34,691 nt of DNA from positions 1 through 34,691 of the forward strand of contig CACDMG010000003.1 of assembly GCA_902553845.1 (NCBI GenBank), in the 5' to 3' direction. Under the pieces are notes generated by a model. That model ran no database searches, was not told where the DNA came from, and saw only the letters and a program-made list of their open reading frames with translations. Every line of letters begins with the position of its first letter. The first letter of the stretch is position 1. This DNA is from an uncultured Pelagibacteraceae bacterium. GTDB lineage: Bacteria > Pseudomonadota > Alphaproteobacteria > Pelagibacterales > Pelagibacteraceae. Of the stretch, positions 9,826 through 18,105 are shown piece by piece. The translations under genes were made by a program, and so were the position numbers.

Positions 9826-10429
9826 CAAAAAAAAATTTATCTACCTCATTTCTCCATTAAAAATTAACAAGTCATTTTATAATGATTTAATTAAAGTTTT
9901 AAAAGAAGGAAAAGTTAGTTTTTTTCAACTCAGACTCAAAAATGAAAAATTCAAAAAAAAATTAATGATTGGGAAAAAAATAATAAAAATATGTAAAAAG
10001 TTTAATGTCAAATTTTTAGTAAACGATGATGTTTTTCTTGCTAAAGAATTAAATGCTGACGGTTGTCACATAGGTCAAAAAGATATGAATATTAATGATG
10101 CAAGAAAATTAATGGGAAATAAGATAATAGGAATTACATGCCATAACTCAATTAAATTAGCAAAAATTGCTATTAAAAATAATGCTGACTACTTAGCTTT
10201 TGGAGCTTTTAATTCTTCAAAAACTAAAAAGGTAAAATATAAGGCCTCAATTAATTTGCTTAAAAAAGCTAAGAAGATAACAAAAACTCCTATTGTTGCT
10301 ATTGGAGGTATAAATTCTGGTAATTATAAAAAACTTCTGTTGAATAAAGCCGACTTTTTGGCTATCTCAGGCTACATTTGGAATAATAAAAAAGCTGAAC
10401 CAAAAGAAGCAACTAAGAAATTGAAATGA
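9815..10429 (+). CDS. thiE: Thiamine-phosphate synthase
   Basis: 'FLVNDDVFLAKELNADGCHIGQKDM', 'GITCHNS', 'DYLAFGAF', 'PIVAIGGIN'; TTG start overlapping fba by 11 nt. Confidence 0.9.
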   Translation: MRINKKKFIYLISPLKINKSFYNDLIKVLKEGKVSFFQLRLKNEKFKKKLMIGKKIIKICKKFNVKFLVNDDVFLAKELNADGCHIGQKDMNINDARKLMGNKIIGITCHNSIKLAKIAIKNNADYLAFGAFNSSKTKKVKYKASINLLKKAKKITKTPIVAIGGINSGNYKKLLLNKADFLAISGYIWNNKKAEPKEATKKLK

Positions 10430-10986
10430 AAATAAACGCTGGTGAAATTAGAGTGGGAATGTTGTTAGAATATAAAAATGATCTATGGCAAGTACTTAAA
10501 ACTCAACATGTAAAGCCTGGAAAAGGTGGTGCATTTGCGCAGGTTGAAATGAAAAGTATAAATAAAAACACTAAACTTAATGAAAGATTTAGATCCAACG
10601 AAACAATTGAAAAAGCATCTTTAGAAGAAACGACTTTTAATTATTTATATAAAGACGAAATTAATTATTTTTTTATGAACCCTAAATCTTTTGAACAAAT
10701 AGAAATAAAAAAAAATATAATAGGTGAAAAAGGTAAATTATTGACTGAGAATTTAGAAGTTATAATCAGTTTTTATAATGAGTTACCTATTTCAATTAAT
10801 TTACCAAATCAAGTAGTATGCAAGATAGAGTCAACTGATGTCGCTTTAAAAGGTCAAACTGTTTCCTCGTCATATAAACCCGCAATATTAGATAACGGGC
10901 TTAACATTCAAGTTCCTCCATTTATTGAAATTGGAGACGAGGTTATAATAGATACAAGAAATCTAGAATATATAAAAAAAAACTAA
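10426..10986 (+). CDS. efp: Elongation factor P
   Basis: 'MLLEYKNDLWQVLKTQHVKPGKGGAFAQVEMKSINKNTKLNERF'. Confidence 0.97.
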   Translation: MKINAGEIRVGMLLEYKNDLWQVLKTQHVKPGKGGAFAQVEMKSINKNTKLNERFRSNETIEKASLEETTFNYLYKDEINYFFMNPKSFEQIEIKKNIIGEKGKLLTENLEVIISFYNELPISINLPNQVVCKIESTDVALKGQTVSSSYKPAILDNGLNIQVPPFIEIGDEVIIDTRNLEYIKKN

Positions 10987-10990
10987 TTAA

Positions 10991-11731
10991 ATGAATTCAA
11001 TTTCTGCAAATTTAAATGTAATGATTAAAGCCAGTGAAAAAGCTTCAAAAATATTGATAAGAGATTTTGGAGAAATTGAAAATCTTCAAGTTTCAAAAAA
11101 AGGTCCAGCTGATTTTGTTACTAATGCAGATTTAAGAACTGAAAAAATAATCATTGAAGAGCTAAAAAAAGCACGTCCAAAGTATTCAATAATAAGCGAA
11201 GAAAATGGAGTTCAAAACAATGAAGATAAAGAAAATACTTGGATAATTGATCCAATAGATGGTACTGTAAATTTTTTACATGGCATTCCTCATTTTGCCA
11301 TTTCAATTGCATTAAGATCCAATAATGAAATTATCTCAGGTTTAGTTTTTGACCCAATCAAAAATGAGTTGTTCTACGCAGAAAAGAATAAAGGTGCTTT
11401 TTATAATAATCAAAGAGTAAGAGTATCAAAAAAAAGCAAAATTGATAATTGTCTGTTTGTTACTGGTGGAAAAATGAAAAATGAACCAGAAATACCCTTT
11501 AGAAAATCTGGTTGTGCTGCATTAGATTTGGCTTATGTTGCTGCTGGTAGGTATGATGGATATTTTCAAAATCATTTAAATCTTTGGGATATTGCTGCTG
11601 GAATTATTTTAGTAAAAGAGGCTGGAGGTATTCTCAACGAAATAGATCTTAATGTTAATAAAAATATAAAAATTATAGCTTCAAGTGTTGATATTAACTC
11701 AAAATTACTTGAAAAATTGGATAACTTTTAA
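10991..11731 (+). CDS. suhB: Inositol monophosphatase family protein (SuhB-like)
   Basis: '[18 protein letters not shown]', 'SEENG', '[25 protein letters not shown]', '[17 protein letters not shown]'. Confidence 0.95.
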   Translation: MNSISANLNVMIKASEKASKILIRDFGEIENLQVSKKGPADFVTNADLRTEKIIIEELKKARPKYSIISEENGVQNNEDKENTWIIDPIDGTVNFLHGIPHFAISIALRSNNEIISGLVFDPIKNELFYAEKNKGAFYNNQRVRVSKKSKIDNCLFVTGGKMKNEPEIPFRKSGCAALDLAYVAAGRYDGYFQNHLNLWDIAAGIILVKEAGGILNEIDLNVNKNIKIIASSVDINSKLLEKLDNF

Positions 11732-11759
11732 TTGTTTTAAAAAAATCTTTTGCTATAAG
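11732..11759 (+). promoter_or_regulatory. Candidate promoter for rpmE
   Basis: TTGTTT (11732-11737) - 16 bp - TATAAG (11754-11759) with an extended TGC; ATG of rpmE at 11767. Confidence 0.45.
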
Positions 11760-11766
11760 TCTCGTC

Positions 11767-11997
11767 ATGAAAAAAAATATTCATCCTAATTACCACTCTA
11801 TTAAAGTTGAAATGACTGATGGTACTCAATTTGAAACTAAATCAACTTGGGGCAAAGAAGGAGAAACATTAAAGCTAGAGATAGATCCAAAATCACACTC
11901 TGCATGGACTGGTGGTAAACAAAAATTAATGGATAAAGGAAGAATAAGTAAATTTAATAAAAAATTCCAAAATTTTAAATCAGAAAAGAAAGATTAA
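11767..11997 (+). CDS. rpmE: 50S ribosomal protein L31 (bL31)
   Basis: '[52 protein letters not shown]'. Confidence 0.95.
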   Translation: MKKNIHPNYHSIKVEMTDGTQFETKSTWGKEGETLKLEIDPKSHSAWTGGKQKLMDKGRISKFNKKFQNFKSEKKD

Positions 11998-12564
11998 ATG
12001 TCGAATGCACCCCTAATGCCAATGGCGACTGCTGTTTGGCTTGTAGAAAATACAAGTCTTACTTTTAAACAGATAGCAGATTTTTGTAACTTACATGAAG
12101 TTGAAGTTCAAGGGATTGCTGACGGAGAGGTCGCTAAAGGTATCAAAGCTTACAACCCTATTATTTCTGGACAATTGTCAAAAGAAGAAATTGACTTATC
12201 TTCACAAGATAAGAATAGACCTCTCAGAATTGAGAGTATTGACATTGAGATCTCAAATTCTGAAAAAAAAATTAAGAAATATATTCCTCTCTCAAAAAGA
12301 CAAGATAAGCCAGATTCTGCACTTTGGTTAATTAAACAACATAGTATTTTAAAGGACTCTCAAATAGCAAGGTTAGTGGGAATCACAAAAAATTCAGTCA
12401 CTTCTATAAGAAATAAAAGCTATTGGAACTACAACAATCTCAATCCTAAAGATCCTGTAGCTTTAAATCTTTTTACTCAAAAAGATTTAATTGAGGCTAT
12501 AGAAAAAGCTGAAAGAAGAATAAAAAGGGAAAAAAAAGAAAAAGAAAAACTTAAACAAGCTTAA
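11998..12564 (+). CDS. DUF1013 / TrcR-type cell cycle regulator
   Basis: 'APLMPMATAVWLVENTSLTFKQIADFCNLHEVEVQGIADGEVAKGIKAYNPI' typical of the alphaproteobacterial DUF1013 (TrcR) family. Confidence 0.85.
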   Translation: MSNAPLMPMATAVWLVENTSLTFKQIADFCNLHEVEVQGIADGEVAKGIKAYNPIISGQLSKEEIDLSSQDKNRPLRIESIDIEISNSEKKIKKYIPLSKRQDKPDSALWLIKQHSILKDSQIARLVGITKNSVTSIRNKSYWNYNNLNPKDPVALNLFTQKDLIEAIEKAERRIKREKKEKEKLKQA

Positions 12565-12590
12565 ATATAATCAAATAATGATTAAATTAA

Positions 12591-12620
12591 TTGGACATAA
12601 AAAAATAAAAATGCTAACTA
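12591..12620 (+). promoter_or_regulatory. Candidate promoter upstream of rpsU-tRNA-fMet
   Basis: TTGGAC (12591-12596) - 18 bp - TAACTA (12615-12620) preceded by TGC; weak matches. Confidence 0.3.
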
Positions 12621-12631
12621 CTCATTTTTTT

Positions 12632-12638
12632 GGAGGTG
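12632..12638 (+). promoter_or_regulatory. Strong Shine-Dalgarno sequence GGAGGTG of rpsU
   Basis: GGAGGTG matches the bacterial anti-SD complement over 7 nt; GGAGG ends 5 nt before ATT at 12642. I saw no comparable SD at the other starts I inspected. Confidence 0.65.
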
Positions 12639-12641
12639 GTT

Positions 12642-12836
12642 ATTAAAATAGAAGTCAAAGACAATAATGTTGAACAAGCTCTTAGAGTTTTAAAAAGAAA
12701 GCTTCAAAGAGATGGTTTTTTCAAAATTATTAAATTAAAAAATACTTACGAAAAGCCATCAGAAAAGAAAAAAAGAATTCTTCAAGAAAATATTAAGAGA
12801 GTAAAAAAGTTAAATAAACTTAAAAATAGAATTTAG
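12642..12836 (+). CDS. rpsU: 30S ribosomal protein S21 (bS21); likely ATT start (track ORF begins at TTG 12630)
   Basis: From ATT: (M)KIEVKDNNVEQALRVLKRKLQRDGFFKIIKLKNTYEKPSEKKKR..., co-terminal with the alphaproteobacterial S21 pattern MQVLVRDNNVDQALRxLKKKLQREG. The TTG/GTG starts at 12630/12636 would put the SD inside the coding region. Confidence 0.75.
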   Translation: MKIEVKDNNVEQALRVLKRKLQRDGFFKIIKLKNTYEKPSEKKKRILQENIKRVKKLNKLKNRI

Positions 12837-12842
12837 ATTTAA

Positions 12843-12919
<77 letters not shown>

Positions 12920-12920
12920 A

Positions 12921-14165
12921 TTAAACTAAATATAAATTTTTTATTACTCTTAAAATTATAAAAAAAATTCCAAAAGAATATAAAAAGACTAAATTTCTAG
13001 ATTTGGAGAAAAAATATTTAAAATCTAAATTTTTAAATAAAATAAAAAAAATTATCAAAATTAAAGGTTCATAATATTTATGATATATAGAATTTTGAAC
13101 ATTTGAAATAATCAATATAAAAATTATAAATAAATTTTCAAAATTTATACTTGATAGAAAAAATAAAAATGAAATTGATAAAAAACAAAATAAAAAAAAT
13201 AACAAATTATTATTAAATAAAAAATTTGAAAGCTGAAAAAAGAATCCACCGCCAGTAAAAAAAATTTGATAATTAAAAAAATAAATTAGAATGATAAATA
13301 AAATTAAAATATAAATTAATTTTTTTTTAATAAATTTTACAAAATTTTTATAATTTACGACATAGAAAAAAACTGGAATAAGATGAAAAAAAAGTATTGA
13401 ACTTATAATTAGAATTTTATTTGATAAATTAAAATTTAAGCTAACTAGATCCTCATCTAATCCTGGAGTTTTTCCTGCAACTAAAAAATTGATATCTAAG
13501 ACAAAAAGATAGTACAACATAGGAAAAGCTGCAATAAGATTAAAAATCATTAGTTTTAAAAATCTTCCAATGCTTAAATGTCTAAAAAAAATAAAATAAA
13601 AATATAAAGAAAACAAAGAATAGTTTGGGCTAATGTAAGATGCAAATATTAAGCTAATTGAACAAAACCATGTATTTTTATAATCTGGTTTTTTTAAGAA
13701 CTTTATAAAATAATACGCTGATAAAATAAAAAAAATCAAACCAGGCAATCTACTATCCGGCCAAATTGATAATGATCTAAATGTAGGAGATAAAAAAATT
13801 ATTAATGATAAAAGTTGTAAAATTTTTTTATCAACAGAATTAAATTGTACTTTTAAACATTTATAAAAAATAAATATTAAACTTACACATAAATGAAGAT
13901 GAATTATTCTTATTATATCTAAGCTTAATCCTAATTTGTAAAAAAATGAGAGAAAAACCAAATACAGTGGTGAGTGTCTTTGACCATAAACCTCATAATT
14001 TAATAAAGTATCTCCAAGATTTTTTGAAAAATCTATAATAGGAGGTATGTATGCACCTATCCAGTCGTTATAAGATCCATAATTTAGATTTTCATCAATT
14101 AAAAATCCTATTATTAATGATGAGTATAATAATAAAAAAAAAAATTTATTATTATATTTATACAT
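12921..14165 (-). CDS. Multi-pass membrane protein, possibly GT-C-fold glycosyltransferase-like
   Basis: Strongly hydrophobic 414 aa with many TM helices; N-terminal 'DENLNYGSYNDW...' after TM1 and 'WPDSRLPGLIFFILSAYYF' resemble PMT/GT-C membrane proteins. Family uncertain. Confidence 0.45.
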   Translation of the reverse strand: MYKYNNKFFFLLLYSSLIIGFLIDENLNYGSYNDWIGAYIPPIIDFSKNLGDTLLNYEVYGQRHSPLYLVFLSFFYKLGLSLDIIRIIHLHLCVSLIFIFYKCLKVQFNSVDKKILQLLSLIIFLSPTFRSLSIWPDSRLPGLIFFILSAYYFIKFLKKPDYKNTWFCSISLIFASYISPNYSLFSLYFYFIFFRHLSIGRFLKLMIFNLIAAFPMLYYLFVLDINFLVAGKTPGLDEDLVSLNFNLSNKILIISSILFFHLIPVFFYVVNYKNFVKFIKKKLIYILILFIILIYFFNYQIFFTGGGFFFQLSNFLFNNNLLFFLFCFLSISFLFFLSSINFENLFIIFILIISNVQNSIYHKYYEPLILIIFFILFKNLDFKYFFSKSRNLVFLYSFGIFFIILRVIKNLYLV

Positions 14166-14863
14166 TAAATTTTAAATTTTGATTTTCTACTATCTACTAA
14201 AAAAGCTTTTACGGTCTCTATTGTTAATTGATCAAAAGTTTTTCCGAACTTTTCAATTTTTTCAATAATTGATGGTGGTATCGTTATAATATGGCATCCA
14301 GTTTGTTTCGCTTGCAGAAAATTATATGGCTCTCTAACACTTGCCCATAAAATTTCTACATTCTTATACTTCTTTGCTATTAAAATACTTTTTTTAAATT
14401 CTGGAATCGGATCTTTACCAGTATCAGCTGCTCTTCCAGCAAATATTGAAATTATTACTTTTGTTTTTTTATCAATCAATTTTAAAATTTTACTTACCTG
14501 ATTTGCTGTATATACTGCAGTTATATTGAGTTTAATGCCTCTTTTATTGAGCTCTTTAATAATCTTGCTTGAAAAAATACCTCTTGAGTTCACTATTGGA
14601 ATTTTAACAAATATATTTTTTCCTAAGGTAAAAATTTTTAATGCTTGTTTTTTCATACTTAGATAATCATCTCCAAATACCTCAAATGAAACTGGCTTAT
14701 TTTTACAAACTTTAAGAATTTTTTTACAATAAAATTGGTAATCTTTTGCTCCCGCTTTCCTCATTAAGCTTGGATTAGTAGTAAAACCTTTAACTATCTT
14801 TTTTTTGCTAAATTTTTTGATTAAATCAATGTCAGCTATATCACAATAAATTTTTGTATTCAA
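14165..14863 (-). CDS. tal: Transaldolase (TalC/fructose-6-phosphate aldolase-like size class)
   Basis: 'KGFTTNPSLMRKAG', 'FVKIPIVNSRG', 'LNITAVYTANQ', 'SIFAGRAADTGKDP'. Confidence 0.92.
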   Translation of the reverse strand: MNTKIYCDIADIDLIKKFSKKKIVKGFTTNPSLMRKAGAKDYQFYCKKILKVCKNKPVSFEVFGDDYLSMKKQALKIFTLGKNIFVKIPIVNSRGIFSSKIIKELNKRGIKLNITAVYTANQVSKILKLIDKKTKVIISIFAGRAADTGKDPIPEFKKSILIAKKYKNVEILWASVREPYNFLQAKQTGCHIITIPPSIIEKIEKFGKTFDQLTIETVKAFLVDSRKSKFKI

Positions 14864-14869
14864 ATTAAC

Positions 14870-16267
14870 CTACAAATTTTTTGTTATATCCTCTGTCATC
14901 TTTTTTGCATCCGCAAAAAGCATAAGGGTGTTCTCTTTATAAAATAGATCATTATCAATTCCAGCATAACCTGGTGATAAACTTCTTTTTACAAAAAGAA
15001 CTGATTTACATTTTTCAACATCTAAAACCGGCATACCATAAATCGGACTTTGAGGATCTGTCTTTGCAACAGGGTTAGTTACATCATTTGCTCCAATAAC
15101 AAATGCAACATCTGCGTTTGCAAAATCATTATTAATTTCCTCTAATTCAAAAACTTCATCATATGGAACATTAGCCTCAGCTAATAATACATTCATGTGA
15201 CCTGGCATTCTTCCAGCAACTGGGTGTATTGCATAAGAAACTTTAATACCATTCTTTTTAAGAGTATCCACCATTTCTCTTAAAGCATGTTGTGCTTGAG
15301 CAACTGCCATTCCATAACCTGGGACTATAATAACAGATGAAGCATTCTTCATTAAAAACGCCGCATCATCTGCATTACCACTTTTTACTGGTCTTTGCTC
15401 TTTATTTTGTGCACTAGAAGATTGGTCAGTCGCTCCAAATCCCCCTAAAATTACATTGAAGAAAGATCTATTCATACCTTTGCACATTATATAAGATAAT
15501 ATAGCTCCAGAAGATCCAACAAGAGCACCAGTTATTATTAATGCCGTATTTTCTAAAGTAAATCCAATACCTGCGGCAGCCCAACCAGAATAAGAATTTA
15601 GCATAGAAATAACTACTGGCATATCTGCTCCACCAATTGGAATTATTAACAAAAAACCAATTAAAAAGGATACACCTAACAATAACCAGAATAAATTTGG
15701 TGATTGAGTTGAACAAAGAAAATAAATCAATGCTAATATTGAAATAAGTATTACAGCATTTAATGGATGTTGACCTTTAAAAGTTATTGGTGAACCAGAC
15801 ATAATTCCCTGTAATTTTAAAAAAGCAATTACTGATCCAGAAAAAGTTATTGCACCAACAGCAGCACCAATAGACATTTCAATTAAACTTCCAAGTTTAA
15901 TGTTTCCTGGTGTTCCAAGATTGAAAGCTATTGGATTCAAAAAAGCAGAAATTGCAACAAAAACTGCTGCAAGTCCTACAAGACTGTGAAAACCTGCCAC
16001 TAATTCCGGCATTGCTGTCATTGGAATTTTGTACGCTATGAATGCTCCAACCGCACCACCTATTAAAAGAAAAATCAAAACAAATATAAAACCACTTGAA
16101 AAATTTCCAATGGACAAAAATGTTACTGTTATTGCGATTAGCATTCCAAGAATACCAAAAAAGTTTCCTTGTCGAGAAGTTTCTGGGGATGACAAACCTC
16201 TTAAAGCTAAGATGAATAAAACTCCTGAAATAAGATAAAAAATTGCTGATAAATTTGCAGAAATCAC
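14870..16267 (-). CDS. pntB: NAD(P) transhydrogenase subunit beta
   Basis: 'VIIVPGYGMAVAQAQHALREMVDTLKKNGIKVSYAIHPVAGRMPGHMNVLLAEANVPYDEVFELEEIN' dIII motif plus TM domain. Confidence 0.97.
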   Translation of the reverse strand: MISANLSAIFYLISGVLFILALRGLSSPETSRQGNFFGILGMLIAITVTFLSIGNFSSGFIFVLIFLLIGGAVGAFIAYKIPMTAMPELVAGFHSLVGLAAVFVAISAFLNPIAFNLGTPGNIKLGSLIEMSIGAAVGAITFSGSVIAFLKLQGIMSGSPITFKGQHPLNAVILISILALIYFLCSTQSPNLFWLLLGVSFLIGFLLIIPIGGADMPVVISMLNSYSGWAAAGIGFTLENTALIITGALVGSSGAILSYIMCKGMNRSFFNVILGGFGATDQSSSAQNKEQRPVKSGNADDAAFLMKNASSVIIVPGYGMAVAQAQHALREMVDTLKKNGIKVSYAIHPVAGRMPGHMNVLLAEANVPYDEVFELEEINNDFANADVAFVIGANDVTNPVAKTDPQSPIYGMPVLDVEKCKSVLFVKRSLSPGYAGIDNDLFYKENTLMLFADAKKMTEDITKNL

Positions 16268-16575
16268 TTTTTATCCTTTTTCTTTTTTTTATACATAGCT
16301 AACATTCTTTGAGTAACTAAAAATCCACCAAAAATATTTATTGCCGCCAAAGATATTGCCAAAAATCCAAAAATAGTTGAAGTATTAAAAACACTTTCAG
16401 AGTTTCCAGCTAAACCAGCAATAATTGCACCTACTATAATTACTGAAGAAATTGCGTTTGTAACTGACATAAGTGGGGTATGTAAAGAAGGTGTTACACT
16501 CCAGACAACATAATAACCAACAAAAATTGAAAGAATGAATATACTTAATCTAAATATAAAAGGATCTATTTCCAT
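16264..16575 (-). CDS. pntA2: NAD(P) transhydrogenase subunit alpha, membrane part
   Basis: 'VGYYVVWSVTPSLHTPLMSVTNAISSVIIVGAI' typical of PntA part 2. Confidence 0.95.
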   Translation of the reverse strand: MEIDPFIFRLSIFILSIFVGYYVVWSVTPSLHTPLMSVTNAISSVIIVGAIIAGLAGNSESVFNTSTIFGFLAISLAAINIFGGFLVTQRMLAMYKKKKKDKK

Positions 16576-16578
16576 AAT

Positions 16579-17667
16579 CTACCTTATTAAAGTTTTTTTA
16601 ATAATTTCATCTTCTAGATTTATATTAATTTTATTATTTTCTTTATCTAATAAATTTGAAACAAAATTGAAAACATTCTTTGCATATAAAGTTGAAGCTG
16701 ATATGGGTAGTTTATTAAGTATGTTCATTTCTCCCATAATTTTAACACCATTTTTTTCGATTAACTCATCAACTTTTGTTAAAGCTGTATTTCCACCTTG
16801 AATGGCAGCTAAATCATAAATTACAGATCCTGATTGCATATTATTAATCATATTTTCTTTAATTATGATTGGTGCTTTTTTACCTGGAATTAAAGCAGTA
16901 CAAATCACAATATCAATTTTCTTTAATGTTTCACCTAAAAGATCTTCTTGTTTTTTTTTAAAATCTTCAGATGCTTCCTTCGCATAACCACCCTCTGTTT
17001 CAAGATTTTCAGCACCCTCTACAGTCAAAAATTTACCCCCTAAACTTTCAACTTGTTCTTTTGATGCCATTCTAACATCTGTAGCAAAAACAATGGCTCC
17101 CATTCTTTTTGCAGTTGCTATTGCTTGCAAACCAGCGACACCTGCGCCTACAACTAAAACTTTTGCAGCTGGAACAGTTCCTGCTGCTGTCATCATCATT
17201 GGAATTGCTTTTTCAAAATTTGCAAATGATTCTATTACAGCTTTATATCCTGCTAAATTTGCTTGAGATGAAAGAATATCCATAGATTGAGCTCTCGTTA
17301 TTCTTGGTAGCAATTCCAAAGAAAAATTATTAATTTTTTTTTTGTTTAAATTATGTAGTCTATCTTTATTTAAATAAGGATTTAAAACACCTATTAAATT
17401 TTGATTTTCTTTAAAATTTGATAATTTTTCATCTGAAGGCAAACCTATTTGAACAATTATATCACTTCTTTGAATGAGATCTTTTTCATCATTAATTATA
17501 TTTACACCTTGAGATATATATTCCTCATCATTAAATCCTAAATGTAAACCATAGTTCTCAGGTAAAAAAACTTCAAATCCTATAGAGGTATACTTTTTTG
17601 CAGTCTCAGGAGTAATCGCTACTCTTTTTTCTAAATCTCTATTTTCTGATAAAGAAACAATTTTCAT
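16579..17667 (-). CDS. pntA1: NAD(P) transhydrogenase subunit alpha, soluble part
   Basis: 'ENRDLEKRVAITPETAKKYTSIGFEVFLP', 'VLVVGAGVAGLQAIATAKRMGAIVFATDVR'. Confidence 0.95.
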   Translation of the reverse strand: MKIVSLSENRDLEKRVAITPETAKKYTSIGFEVFLPENYGLHLGFNDEEYISQGVNIINDEKDLIQRSDIIVQIGLPSDEKLSNFKENQNLIGVLNPYLNKDRLHNLNKKKINNFSLELLPRITRAQSMDILSSQANLAGYKAVIESFANFEKAIPMMMTAAGTVPAAKVLVVGAGVAGLQAIATAKRMGAIVFATDVRMASKEQVESLGGKFLTVEGAENLETEGGYAKEASEDFKKKQEDLLGETLKKIDIVICTALIPGKKAPIIIKENMINNMQSGSVIYDLAAIQGGNTALTKVDELIEKNGVKIMGEMNILNKLPISASTLYAKNVFNFVSNLLDKENNKININLEDEIIKKTLIR

Positions 17668-17676
17668 TAGAAAAAC

Positions 17677-17787
17677 CTAGATTAAAAATAAAGCCATCAA
17701 TATCAGAACTACAATAACGATTACTGTTCCCCAAAGAACAAACTTTGTAAAATTATTCCAAGTTTTTTTATGGTTTTCATTATCCAT
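17677..17787 (-). CDS. 36-aa single-TM protein, COX4_pro_2-like (aa3-type cytochrome c oxidase subunit IV family); not in the supplied ORF track
   Basis: My translation: MDNENHKKTWNNFTKFVLWGTVIVIVVLILMALFLI*. Short polar N-terminus with W..F.KF..WG then a TM helix; this family often lies next to pntA in alphaproteobacteria. Confidence 0.6.
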   Translation of the reverse strand: MDNENHKKTWNNFTKFVLWGTVIVIVVLILMALFLI

Positions 17788-17792
17788 AAAAA

Positions 17793-17918
17793 TTATTTCT
17801 GACGCGCTTTAAATTTTGGATTAGTTTTATTGATAACGTACACTCTTCCTCTTCTTCTAACTAACTTAGAATTAAGATCTCTTTTTTTTATTGATTTGAG
17901 TGAACTTTTTATTTTCAT
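17793..17918 (-). CDS. rpmJ: 50S ribosomal protein L36 (bL36); true start is the internal ATG of the track ORF 17793..18032
   Basis: [41 protein letters not shown], 41 aa L36; the preceding 38 residues of the track ORF are translated 5S rRNA. Confidence 0.93.
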   Translation of the reverse strand: MKIKSSLKSIKKRDLNSKLVRRRGRVYVINKTNPKFKARQK

Positions 17919-17928
17919 AATATTTTTA

Positions 17929-18044
17929 TGCCGGCAACGTCCTACTCTTCCATGTCTTAAGACAAAGTACCATCGGCGCTGAGAGGCTTGACTTCCGAGT
18001 TCGGAATGGGATCGGGTATAACACTCTCGCAATAATTACCGGCA
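17929..18044 (-). rRNA. rrf: 5S ribosomal RNA
   Basis: Reverse strand: TGCCGGTAATTATTGCGAGAGTGTTATACCCGATCCCATTCCGAACTCGGAAGTCAAGCCTCTCAGCGCCGATGGTACTTTGTCTTAAGACATGGAAGAGTAGGACGTTGCCGGCA; conserved CCGAACTCGGAAGT loop and paired termini. Confidence 0.95.
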
Positions 18045-18049
18045 TCAGC

Positions 18050-18077
18050 TTTATACATATTTTTAAAATTATGTAAA
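18050..18077 (-). promoter_or_regulatory. Candidate dedicated 5S rRNA promoter
   Basis: Reverse strand TTTACA (18072-18077) - 16 bp - TATAAA (18050-18055), 5 nt before the apparent 5S 5' end. Confidence 0.5.
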
Positions 18078-18105
18078 CTATCTAATATGTTCTAAAAACA
18101 AGTAA

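Noticed and set aside
12095-12331. Same-strand alternate-frame ORF inside the DUF1013 gene
   Set aside because: Overlaps a recognised conserved protein; composition is low-complexity K/L/R-rich.
15468-16801. ORFs 15468..15716 (-), 16029..16238 (+), 16535..16801 (+) within pnt genes
   Set aside because: Alternate-frame or antisense to confidently identified pntB/pntA; no domain support.
17919-18032. N-terminal extension of the track ORF 17793..18032 ([37 protein letters not shown])
   Set aside because: It is the translation of the 5S rRNA; real coding begins at the rpmJ ATG at 17918.
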